Source: Artemisia argyi (taxonomy: Eukaryota > Streptophyta > Magnoliopsida > Asterales > Asteraceae). From it: a stretch of DNA of 64,000 nucleotides. The position numbers and the translations under genes were made by a program. Positions within the stretch are counted from its first letter, which is position 1, and every line of letters begins with the position of its first letter. The stretch spans positions 162,217,333 to 162,281,332 of the forward strand of contig CM060681.1 of NCBI GenBank assembly GCA_030686995.1, read 5' to 3'. The notes under the pieces are model-generated. The model was not told where the DNA came from, made no database searches, and worked only from the letters and a program-made list of their open reading frames with translations. This document shows, one piece after another, positions 36,134-46,417 of the stretch.

Positions 36134-37463
36134 TGTTGACATAAATAATGCCTAAAAATATTATTAATATTAAACGACATATCTATGTTTTGATAATTAC
36201 AAAACGTAAACTCGTTGAACTAAAAATTATGACGTAAACAAGTATTTAGCGATAAATATCTCACTTTACATCCAAATCACTTAAGGTATGAATAAACAAA
36301 GTGTTTGTTGCATTCTATGATCAAAGGAAATTTTTCTCAAACACTAGACTTTTTATAAAATGTCACAAACATTTTATATCGTTTACAAAATCATTTTTGG
36401 AATTAAAAGAATATGTTTAAATCATTATAAATATATGAATTCGAATTTTTAACCAAAAATGGCTAATATAATCCAGAAAAACCTTCCCCACAAAAGGACA
36501 AACAAGTCCAACGTTCTGGAGGGGGCGGCCGCCTTAATTACCTAGGCGGCCTCCTTAATTATTAAGGGGACTGGCCCCTAATTAAGGGGACCGGCACGCT
36601 CCAGAACCGTATTTTTTTGCCTATAAATACTGGTTCAATTCACATATTTTTCTTACCTTTTTCACCCCAAAACTTTCTGATCTAAATCCCCATTTCCATT
36701 TCCTATAATCCTTTGACCATATATACATTAATCTTCGTTTCAAAGTGATCCAAGTCTCATCCTTTCAAGTGCAAAAGAAGAATACTTCTATTCACCAAGA
36801 CAAGAAGTATTACAACTTGTTGTGACCTCTACATCTAAGTTGTTAGAGCATCATTCATTACATATATCTCTTTGTGTAATTAGTTGTGAATATTTGGTAG
36901 AATATAGATTAGCAAGGTGTATAGATAGAAAGATTTAGGAGTAAATTGTTGTGTAGTAGATTGTTGGAAAGTAGATAGTTGTGAGGAAGATAGTTGTGAA
37001 GTAGATAGTTGTGAAGATAGATAGGTGTGAAGAAGTAGTGTTGTAATTAAGGTGTGACTAGGTGTGAAGAAGTTGTGTAGAAGGTGTGATTAAGGTGTAA
37101 CGAAGTTGTGGTGTGAATATTGGTGTGTAAGGTTTTCTCCGCCATTAGGGAGCTTGTTGACATAGTGAAGACAACTCTCGAGTTAGGTGCTCGGGGAGTG
37201 GAGTAGGGCAAGGAAGGTGTCCTTGTAGCCGAACCACTATAAATCTCTTGTCTCGCGGTTTGATCTTTCCATCTCTTACTTATTTCATTTCTTACATTAT
37301 TATAGTCTTAGTATTTAATTGTAGTTGTTTATATTGTGCAAGACTTGAATTCACATAATATCGAATCTACAATTTTTGTAAGTAAACAAAACACGCAAAC
37401 AAATTTTTTTATAACAAATTAAAAAGACGTAAAACTATTCAACCCCCCTTTTAGTTTTCCACA
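36134..37463 (+). repeat. SIRE-like LTR (1.33 kb)
   Basis: Begins TGTTGACATAA after the purine tract and ends TTTTCCACA before the primer site. TATA box CTATAAATAC at 36621. It has two local repeat blocks: about 20-bp units (36523-36590) just upstream of TATA, and short GAAGTAGATAGTTGTG-type repeats (about 36935-37130) in the transcribed leader. Confidence 0.8.
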
Positions 37464-37477
37464 TTGGTATCAGGAGC
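37464..37477 (+). other. Primer binding site (initiator tRNA-Met)
   Basis: TTGGTATCAGGAGC directly follows the LTR; the TGGTATCA core is the usual copia initiator-Met site. Confidence 0.85.
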
Positions 37478-37512
37478 CACGTCAAGCGAGATTTTTAAAA
37501 TATATTGTATTT

Positions 37513-38460
37513 TAAAACTTGCAACGATCTATGGAATCTGAAAAATATTTAGAAGGGCAATCTATGCAAAGACCACCACTATTTGTTAGTGATGGATTTT
37601 TATATTCGAAAAATAGATTCGAAACTTATGTGAAATCTAAAGATCTTGATCTTTTGCATGTTATTACCTTTGGTGATTTTCCTCCTACTCAACAAAATCC
37701 GGAAACTAAAATGGATGAAATTGTACCTTTTGAAAAACAAGATGATGACTTGAAAAAGAAACTAGCTAAAAATAATGAAGTTAAAATGCTAATTTATAAT
37801 GCGTTACCGTGCAAAGAATATGAAAGAATTTTTTATGTGTAAAACCGCCAAAGAAATTTGGGAGTCACTACTTATTACTCACCAAGGTAATAGTCAAGTC
37901 AAAGACAATAAAATAGATCTTCTTGTACAACAATATGAACAATTTATGGTTCCAGAAGAGGAATCAATAGATAATGCATTTGCTAAATTTAACACTATTA
38001 TCACAAGTTTAAAAGCACTTGATGACACATTTTCTAGTATGAATTGTGTTAGGAAATTTCTTAGGGCATTGCATCCAAAATGGCGAGCTAAGGTCACGGC
38101 AATTGAAGAATCGAAGAATTTGATGACGTTGTCACTTGACGAACTTATTGGCAATCTAAAGGTCCATGAAGAAATTATAAGAAGAGATTCGGAAACGGTC
38201 AAAGTCAAGAAAGAACAAACTAAATCCATTGCTCTAAAAGCCGAAAAGGAACTTAGTGATGATGATGATTCAAGTGACGAGAGTGGAGACGAAGATTATG
38301 CAATGGCCGTAAGAGAATTCAAGAAATTCTTCAAAAGACGAGGAAGATTCACTAGATTACCACGAGACGAAAGAAAGTCGTTCCAAAGAAATTGAAGTGA
38401 TAACTACGGGAAAAGAAAGTGTTTTAGATGTGGAAGTCCAAATCATCTCATTGGTGTATG
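37513..38460 (+). pseudogene. SIRE-like gag
   Basis: Copia-type gag in two overlapping frames (37519-37842 and 37799-38395). The core reads [51 protein letters not shown] and [12 protein letters not shown], typical of the UBN2/gag family. An acidic stretch ([13 protein letters not shown]) and a Lys/Arg-rich segment follow. After a TGA (38395) the zinc knuckle CFRCGSPNHLIGVC (CX2CX4HX4C) is readable. A frameshift lies near the T run at about 37828. Gag packages the element RNA in virus-like particles. Confidence 0.85.
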
Positions 38461-38477
38461 TCTAAAGCCACCGGGTT

Positions 38478-39570
38478 ATGAAAATCAAGGCGACTTCGTT
38501 AGTGGAACATGGAGTGATAGTGACAAAGAAGAAGTGGAAAAACCAAGAGACGAAAAATGTTTTTGTGGCCAAAGCGGCTGATGAAATATGTTTAGGAATA
38601 GACTTGGAGCCCAATGAATGGATCAAGGATAGCGGATGTTCGAGGCACATGATGGGGAACCGCAAGCTATTTTCTACATATAAGGCATACAATGGAGGTA
38701 ACGTTATTTTCGGTAGTGACTTGCGTGGAAAAATCATTGGCAAACGTACGATCTCTCAAGACTCACTTACTATTGAAAATGTTGAGCATGTAGATAATTT
38801 AACATATAACTTGCTTAGTATAGGCCAAATATGCGATAATAAATGTAGGGTTGCCTTTACCGATAGGGATAGCGAAATAGTTAAGAATGGAAAGGTCATA
38901 GGTAGAGGAATTAGGAAAGAAGGCATATATGTTATGAAACTAGGAAACAAACCAGAAGATAGGATATGCCTAGCAACCCTAGACGAAAACTCCACTTTGT
39001 GGCATAGGAGATTAGGACATGCAAACATGTTTCAAGAATTCAGGCGAATAGCCATGGACAAATTTTGTGGGTAAAAGGGCCAAATTCGTGGGTAACTAAT
39101 GAATAGCCACGAATTATCCATGAATCTGATTTAGTGGGGTAACTAATGGGTAATATGAGGGAAAATACCCATGTATCAATGTACGTGGGTAATTTCCATG
39201 GGTAAAGCCCTGTTTTCTTGTAGTGACATGCAACAAATACAATCTTTAGCCTCTAAAGAATTAGTTAGAAACTTTCCTAACCTAAGATATGACAAACACT
39301 TTTGTGATGCTTGTAAAATTGGAAAACAAGCTCATGCTAGTCACAAAGCTAAGAATATAGTATCCACTACTAGGTGCCTAGAATTATTACATATGGATCT
39401 ATTTGGTCCATCCGCTGTGCGGAGCTATGGAGGAAACCATTATACCTTAGTATTAGTAGACGACTATTCACGATACATGTGGACTAGGTTTTTAAGTGAC
39501 AAAACCCAAGCCTTTGAAAAATTTGAAATATTTAGTAAAATGATTCAAAATAAATTAGGATACACAATAG
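38478..39570 (+). pseudogene. SIRE-like protease and integrase, truncated
   Basis: Protease motif WIKDSGCSRHMMGN (about 38618-38660) with the DSG triad, then VDNLTYNLLSIGQICD and the GAG-pre-integrase zinc module LWHRRLGHANM. A 196-bp insertion (39030-39225) splits the module. Coding resumes with FPNLRYDKHFCDACKIGKQ and the integrase core LLHMDLFGPS (first catalytic Asp) and DDYSRYMWTRFL. It ends at 39570, after LGYTIV, where the next LTR begins, so the second Asp and the Glu are absent. Cannot encode an active enzyme. Confidence 0.85.
39030..39225. mobile_element. 196-bp MITE inside the SIRE integrase
   Basis: The right end, reverse-complemented, reads CACTACAAGAAAACAGGG, a CACTA-like terminus; the left end (TTTCAAGAATTCAGG) is a degraded version. 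ACATG flanks it (39025-39029, 39226-39230), and removing the insert with one ACATG restores the reading frame across the integrase zinc module. Repeated GGGTAA / TTACCC motifs make it self-complementary. A 5-bp duplication is longer than the 3 bp usual for CACTA, so the superfamily is uncertain. Confidence 0.75.
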
Positions 39571-41014
39571 TGATGAGGCAAAAAATGATCCGTTTTTAGG
39601 GGGTCATTTAAGCCCGGAATTGAATTCATTTGATCAAATACTGCCCTAAATCGTTCCTTTTGTGATTTTAGGTACTTTTGGAGTGAATTCTGGAAAAGGA
39701 AGCATTTTAGACGTTTTTGGAGCATAAAAGTGAAGAAAACGGCAAAGTCTTAATTTTCCTTGCTGGGAACAGTACCTGACGGCGTCACCAAGTTCTTAAT
39801 GACAGCGTCAAGAGGAAAACAAGAGGTGAGGAGGATACAGTCCATAACGATCCAGAATGTTTTTACACTAGGGCATGATGGCGTCAGCATAGGCCGTCAT
39901 GGTCCCTTTACACGTGACGGCCCAGAGGAAATTTACTCTTGACGGTGTCAGATCTGGATCTAGGCAATCCAATTTTACTATGGGCGGCGGGCTGACGGCG
40001 TCAGAATTCTCTTCTTGACGCCGTCACATTGGAAAATCTATATACAGTTTTGTAATTTTCATTCATTAAGGAGAGGACAATTTTAGGGACGACTTGGAGA
40101 AACCCTAGCACGATTTTATCAGTATTTTCAAGGGTTTTCACCCCTTGAAACCTTTCATGTTCAATTAAGATAAGTATTCTTTCAGTTCTTTCAATATGTC
40201 TATGTGTTGTTTGAATATATCTTACGCTTGTTTTGATTTTAACTTGCTAGGCTAGATCTCTTGTGTGTTTGCTAAGATATAGTGAAACCTAGATGTTGAT
40301 TATGGGTTGATTGCTTGTTTATAGTTGTTACGGATGAATGATTTCAATGTTAGGCTTAAGAAAACTGGCAGACTTCCATAGTGTAACTTGCTTGAACGTC
40401 TTAAGAAACATGAACCAATGCGTACTAGGTTTTTATGGTTGTATTTAATGCATGAGCGAATTCTAAATATCCCATGTTAGGAGCTTCTTACAGGCTCGAC
40501 ATAGGAGTGAAGTAGGAGCTTATAGAGTTGGGGAAGTACGTAAGCCACCCCACGATTGGTATTAAGGAATATAACCCGTCATCCACGCAACTGTAACAAA
40601 CTATCAACCTGTAAAAGATATCTAGGGAGTAATGAAATCTAAGTAAACACAATTTTCCCATTTATTGTTCACACCACTAGTTTAATTAGTTTATTTTCAT
40701 TTTTGTTATTTTATTTTGATTGCATCTTTAGTTATTGGGTTAGTTGACTAGCAACTAATTCCGCCCACTCCTCCAAAACCCGAGATTTTACCTGCTTTTC
40801 ATAAAATATAAAAACACAAAAAGAATCATCCCTCACCTCTAGACTTAATTTTTAGGCTTTCTAATCCTAGTGACACTGTTCCTGAGTTGAACGATCAATC
40901 CTCCGGTACTTGTCACTATACTATACTACAACGATCAGGTACACTGCCTGGTGGGGGTTGTAAGCTTCTCGAGATCCCTCGAGAGGTAAAGCCTGGTGCA
41001 ATTCCCACGAATCA
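39571..41014 (+). repeat. TR-GAG 2, left LTR
   Basis: Starts TGATGAGGCA and ends CCCACGAATCA, followed by TTTTTGGCGCCGTTGCTGGGGA (primer site). Very similar to the LTRs at 27467 and 33838, including the palindrome array and the CTATATACAG box (about 40039). It replaces the rest of the SIRE integrase. Confidence 0.92.
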
Positions 41015-41185
41015 AGTTTTTGGCGCCGTTGCTGGGGAATAGTTATTGTCTAGGTTATGATTTCTTTTTATTAGGTCTACTTGCTAGATTCCTGTCTAGT
41101 AAGACTTTATTTTTATTTTTTTTAGGTTTTCTTTAGTCTATCTATTTCTTCGTGTCTTTGTTCGTAACTTTTACAATCCGACATC

Positions 41186-42269
41186 ATGGAAGGTGGTAAC
41201 ATATTTGAACCCATCAACCCACCACAACAAGACCACCCACAAATCCCACCACTAGCAAACCAACCTCTTAGGCCCCGAACCCTATGAGAGTATTCCCGAC
41301 CTAGCCACCAAGGCTATCGAAACACTATTGAGCTCACCCAAGGAGCCAATGTGTCCCCCTTGCGATCCGACACCATCCGGTTGGTGCAAAGCGGATGTGC
41401 ATTCCATGGACTTCGTTCCAAAGATCCTAATCAACATCTCAAGGACTCCCTTAAAATCGTAGATTCTATAGACCTTGATGTTACAACTAGAGAGTTGATC
41501 CGATTATGCCTATTCCAATACTCTCTACGTGATCAAGCTAGTTAATGGCTTGAACGTTTACCCGCGGGATCCATCACCTCATGGGATGATCTCACTTCTC
41601 GTTTCCTTGCTCAATTTTTCCCACCGGGGAGAACTACCAAGCTTAGAAATGATATCTTGATGTTCCAACAACGTCAAGGTGAAACTCTATATGAAGCTTA
41701 GAATCGTTTCAAGGACTTACTCCAAAAAGTCCCTCATCATGGCATAGATCTTTGGCTCCAAGTCCAAATCTTCTATGACCATATCGATCTCTCCACAAGG
41801 CGAACCATTAACCAATTGGTCGGTGGCAAGCTACGTGATCTAAGTGCGGAAGAATCATGGGAACTCTTAGAAGATCTTGCTCTCTATGACAACGAATGTT
41901 GGAATGATCCCCGTGATTTAAACAAAACGGTCAAGGTAATTTCTTTGCCTTCGAACAATTCTAGCACTCCCGACCTTAGGATCATGTAACCGTAGGATCA
42001 TGTAACTTGAGGACCAAGTCAAGTGAACAAAATCACTTCTTCATGCGAATTATGTAGTGGTCCCCATGACACTCGTGATTGCGTGGAACTCCCAGAACAT
42101 CTTTTGCGGACTACGCATCCTTGCGTACTAACGAAGTGGGAGATAAGTGGTACACTTTCAAACCCGAGCCAAACCCTTACGGTGATTCCTACAACCCTTC
42201 TTTGAAAATCACCCAAACCTTAGGTGGAAACAAAACCAAAACAATTCTTCCAATCCGCCTAATCGTTAC
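41186..42269 (+). pseudogene. TR-GAG 2 gag fragment
   Basis: Same gag as element 1 from its ATG (MEGGNIFEPINPP). It keeps the frame that element 1 lost (RELIRLCLFQYSLRDQAS at about 41490). Stops: TGA at about 41285, TAA near 41544, TAG near 41699, TAA at 41988. Near 41980-42025 a 13-bp unit (AGGATCATGTAAC) is doubled and about 40 bp present in element 1 are missing. The zinc knuckle keeps His (CSGPHDTRDC). It ends at CGTTACT where the Tat LTR is inserted. Confidence 0.85.
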
Positions 42270-42764
42270 TGTTGATACAAAAGTTGGGCGTTCCTAGTTT
42301 GGGCTCTTGCTATCGTACCAATTAGCATCTTAATGTTTGAAACCTGCGCACTAAGAAAATAAACAAACACCTTTAGGCATATCGTGGGATTGTTTCCCAC
42401 GATTATCCTCCGGCGTGAGAGTAAGTAATCGGTTTTAGGGTTCTCGTAAAGAGTTTAGGGTTTTTTGAATCGTTCCTTTAATGAGAGTTATGTTATTCCT
42501 TATATAGGCGCAGAATCCTTGTAGGTTTCGTGCTCCTTACGTTTCACACACATGGTGCTTATCCGGTCCAAGGATCTTTATCCATAGATAGAAGATCCTT
42601 ATCTAGACCATAAATAGTTTGGTTAGCCTTGGGTCTACGTGAGCCCAATCCCTTTTGTAATGCGGCCCAAGTCATTGCTATGATAGCCCACTTATTGTGG
42701 ATTTTGGGCCTTAGTAATGTTTATCATTTGGGCTCGTGTCCCAAATATAGACTATGCGTCATCA
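42270..42764 (-). repeat. Tat element 3' LTR (495 bp)
   Basis: Plus-strand ends TGTTGATACAAAAG...GCGTCATCA. The first part matches 52085-52213. On the minus strand the adjoining AGGCTGGGGGGGACA (42765-42779) is the polypurine tract. Confidence 0.85.
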
Positions 42765-43005
42765 TGTCCCCCCCAGCCTAGTGTGCACGGCTTTCTAGCC
42801 GCGGATGCTAGACTTCTTGAAGCATCAGTAAGTGTGGCGGGAAAAATTACCGCCCAATATGGTAAACAATGTATCTAGTCACCAAATTTATCAAAAAATA
42901 CCTAGGGAAGTGGGGAGAGTGTCCACGTTTTTATCGGGGAATGGGAAAAAGTGCATGTACCCGATCGTCTCCTAGCCACACGATTAGGATAGTGGGTTCC
43001 ACGTG

Positions 43006-43179
43006 GCTAACATGCTAGGGTTTTGGTAACCCTATATAAACACCGCCTCCCATTTACTGAAAAACACACAGTAAAAACACACTTCCACCATTTTTACATT
43101 TCTTCAAAGCGTTTTCAAAGAGAGCAACTCTTTTATTAGGTAATCCGCGAAAACGTGCTCCATTATTAGTTTCTTTAAA
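43006..43179 (+). promoter_or_regulatory. Promoter of the antisense gene: G-box, TATA and leader
   Basis: CCACGTGG (G-box, about 43011-43018), then CTATATAAAC (about 43032) and an A/C-rich leader of roughly 120 bases before the ATG at 43180. The order and spacing fit a plant RNA polymerase II promoter, separate from the LTR promoter that drives the opposite strand. Confidence 0.55.
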
Positions 43180-45747
43180 ATGGTTCGCCAATTACACGAG
43201 TTTCCTTCTGAAATGGACGAGGATGAACTGCGTTAGTTCTCCTCGGATTATTTTATCCCTCTGGACGTGCATCCGGTTGTACCGGAGGCCAACGCGTGCA
43301 TCGCGGATTTCCCTGAGGGAAAAATAGGGTTATATACGCACTTCTTCGAGTATGCGAACCAGCGCGTACCCATATCCATATATTTGAACAATGTGCTCAA
43401 CCACTACCGCCTTCACATTTCCTAGCTGCACTGTATAGGTGCGGCAAAAGTATCCAATTTTGAAATAAATTGTCGGTTGCTTGCTATGAACCCGACTGTT
43501 GACCTATTCCATGCGTTTTACCGCACAACGTGGTCGCATGGATGGGTATCTTTCGCGAAGCGCGGTGGACGCCTTCAGTGTTATACGGATAAGGTGGATT
43601 CTCTTAGGGATTGGAGGGAAAAATTTTTCTAGGTAGATGATAGAGTATTTCCTTCTCCTTTTGAGTTTTATACTCAAGAGACGCTGCCAAGGGATGGGCG
43701 CCCCGCACCCGGTTCGTATAGTGTAGCGGATGCGGATACGATTGATGCCAACCGCATCCTCATTAACCCTTACCATGAGGAGTTTTTGGTTCACATGGGA
43801 CTAAGTCGCAACTATTTCCATGGTTCTGACGAGGTGCCAACCTTCATTGATGAGAGCGGCCGGGGTGGGTGCTTGTCCCTTTTATTTGTTCGCTTCAAAT
43901 AATGTAAGTTTTCCCGTATGCGCACTTTCCATAACTAATCTGTGTTTTGTTATTTTCTAATGTGTTGCGCAGATATGGATTTGTTCACCGTAGTGAAGCT
44001 TGAGATGCCGAAGCAGGTGACGGTTGGTGTGCGTCCTTTGAGGGAAAATGAGCAGCCACTTCTGGATGCAACTGCTGGGCATCTAACTGTATTGGGGTAA
44101 GCTGGGCCTGAAGATTCACTTCCTCTGCTTATGACGCCTGTGCAGAGCGTGCCTCCTACTGGGGAGCCTGCTCATGTGGAGAAGTTGCAGGTTGAGTCTT
44201 CTGACAGCGTAGAGGTGATGGAGCCTAAGATTGTAGCGCAGAATCTAAAACGCAAAGGAGAGGCTGATGGAACTGGCACTTCCAAGAGGAGGCGCCATCT
44301 TATCACGGATGAAGAGTCATCCGCAGAAGATGACACATCCGCCACCGGCTCGGATTAGGGGATGACAAGGGCTCGCCCCTTTTGTAAGTGATAACCATGT
44401 CTTTCCTGTCTTCTTACTTTTTTTGTTTTCTAACCTTCTACTTATGCTTTGTAGTGACCATGCTGCAAAGGATGATGCGGCATTTGTGGAAGGCGTGATC
44501 CCTCCTCAGAATGCAAACGTGGAGGAAGGAGTGAAGGTGGCTGAGGAGGTATATGCGCAACAGCTGTTAGTGGAGTTGGCTGCTACTACTGAGCGTCAGA
44601 CTGAGCTGGTCGCTCAGTTGAAGACGCGGTATGTTGGGGAGAGTAACAGCCTCGCCCAAAAGGACGAGGAGATTACCCTGCTCCATGCGTAGTTAGCTGA
44701 TGCGCGAGCGGAGGTAGGGTCTGTCAAGGCGCATGCGGACAAAGTCACTGATGAAAAGTTGACCATGATGGCTGAGCTGCAACATGCGCGCGGGGAACTG
44801 CATCAGTTCAGGGCAAACCTTACCTGGGGGGTAAGGTATCTTGAGGAGAAAAAAGCTGAGCACTTTGGCCACATTGATGAGTTTCGCCTGCGCATGGAGA
44901 AGATTCTAAAGGAGCAGGAGGAGAAGCTGCGTGGCCTTAGTATAGAATATGATGGGGAATTATACCCTCATCTTATGTCTACAATAGCTGGGCGCATGTA
45001 CGTTGTTGTATATTCTACAATGTTGCCTTATATGTATTAATTTGTCTCTTTGCTTCTAATGCATCCTTTTTCTGTGTGTATAGGTGGCTGATCAGTCATG
45101 GCTTACGTCTGGCTGCGATGGGCTCCTTAGAGTCCCAAGAGGTAATGGAGACCTTTGGAAAGGTAGTTCAGTGTGTCGTGGAGCGTGGTAGGGCGCAAAC
45201 TATGGAGGAGCTCCATGAGGTGAAGTTGCTGAATGTGGCGCTTGCTGAGGTGCCCGCTTATATTGCCTATGACGAGCTGATGAAGGCTATGGAGGGGATA
45301 AAGCTGCTTGAGCTTCCCCATATTGCGCGGCTGGAGCGTGACCAGGATTACCCCATAAAGGTAATTATGGAGGGGTTAACCCTCGGGCGACACATCTTAG
45401 AGGATGCAGAGGCGCAGCCAGACTATTTTCTAAAGCCTGACGAGTTGCAGCTGCAGGTTCCCGTTTTTGCGCAGCCGTGTCATATGTTGAACCCTTTTGT
45501 TCTTGAAAAAGAGGTTCCCCTTAAGGAGGTCTTGGAACTGCACGCGTAGAGAGCAGCCAAGAAAAAGGGTGTTAACGGTAAGGCCATCCTATGTGGTGTG
45601 GGCGCTGCGCATATTCCCAGATCAGATGGAGTTTCCGTCAGTGTAGCGACCGTATCGCCTAAGGATGCATTACTTTTGAGGAAGCTCCAAGAGGTAGGAA
45701 GCTCCGCTGCCACAGAAGATAGTCCTGAGCACCATCATAGTGTGTAG
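43180..45747 (+). pseudogene. Antisense additional gene (putative gypsy-type transposase family)
   Basis: A four-exon gene opposite to the host element. Exon 1 (from MVRQLHEFPSEMDEDEL) contains FPEGKIGLYTHFFEYANQRVP, DLFHAFYRTTWSHGWVSFA and LRDWREKFF, which I recognise as the plant 'putative gypsy-type transposase' domain (PF04195 type). A Lys/Arg-rich acidic stretch (KRKGEAD, SKRRRHLITDEESSAEDD) and a coiled-coil region (44500-44990) follow, like proteins misannotated in plant genomes. Introns with GT-AG ends: 43904-43972, 44384-44454 and 44998-45083; splicing keeps the frame across each. Eight in-frame stops, all TAG or TAA (43234, 43423, 43630, 43900, 44098, 44356, 44690, 45547), make it a pseudogene. 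The function of this protein in Tat elements is not known to me. Confidence 0.75.
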
Positions 45748-46417
45748 ATATAGGCTTTTGTAACTTGTATATTATTGTATCAATAACAAATTATATATCT
45801 TTGCTTTGCGTGTTGTGGTATCCGTTCTTAAATTGTTATCCTTTATGTAAGAAGATCAATTAAGACACTCTTTTTGGAACCTATGTTTAAATGAAGTGCG
45901 TGACTTAAAATAAATCATAAGTATGTATATAAACTTGTATAATTTTTGCAAAGTCTTATGAAATGATCAAGAGTCTTGGCTCATAATTTGCTAAGCTTGT
46001 ACAGTGTACGTGATATTGCGCATCCTTCGTGGAATGCGCATGGAAAACTTATTTCAACGTCTTGAAGGTAAGGCGCTTAGCAAGGATGCGTGATCTAATG
46101 TTGATGGGTTTGCAACCCTCTTACTCAACGAGTTAGTTAGCAGGTTTACTCATCCTTTCTACCATCGTGGGTCTTAATTATTGCATGCACTCCATGTAGG
46201 CAAAAATATAATATAACAATATTGACACATATAGGAATGTACGCAATAAAGTAAAATGTGTTATGGAGTTAGCTAGAAACCATAACGTTTTATTAATATT
46301 TGCAAGTGTTTTGGAAAATAAAGACAACTCCTAAAAAAGAAAAGAAAATTTAATGACAAACAATTATTGGGCACACACTAAGGTGCCAAGTTGTCTGTTT
46401 GTGGGCCGTAGCCTTTC
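45748..46417. other. Convergent intergenic region of the Tat element
   Basis: Lies between the 3' ends of the antisense gene and integrase. AT-rich, including AATAACAAATTATAT (about 45780) that could serve polyadenylation. No gene. Confidence 0.5.

Larger units (their letters stand above)
35281..39570 (+). mobile_element. Permuted SIRE-like copia segment
   Basis: Order: 3' internal region with polypurine tract (35281-36133), one LTR (36134-37463), primer site, gag, protease and part of integrase (to 39570). One LTR is thus shared by a 3' end on its left and a 5' start on its right, a permutation of the normal element. Reverse transcriptase and RNase H are missing. Both outer edges coincide exactly with LTR ends of TR-GAG copies. 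The paired AAAAAGGGGGAGA tracts and the gag and protease motifs suggest SIRE/Maximus; that assignment is inference. Confidence 0.75.

Noticed and set aside
36525..36560. NotI site plus PacI/AvrII-like sequence, suspected cloning-vector polylinker
   Set aside because: It is embedded in a retrotransposon U3 as part of imperfect natural repeats with no vector sequence around it.
43234..45549. Stop-codon recoding in the antisense gene (all stops TAG/TAA)
   Set aside because: The host element shows the same type of stops in well-known enzymes along with frameshifts, so decay is the simpler explanation.
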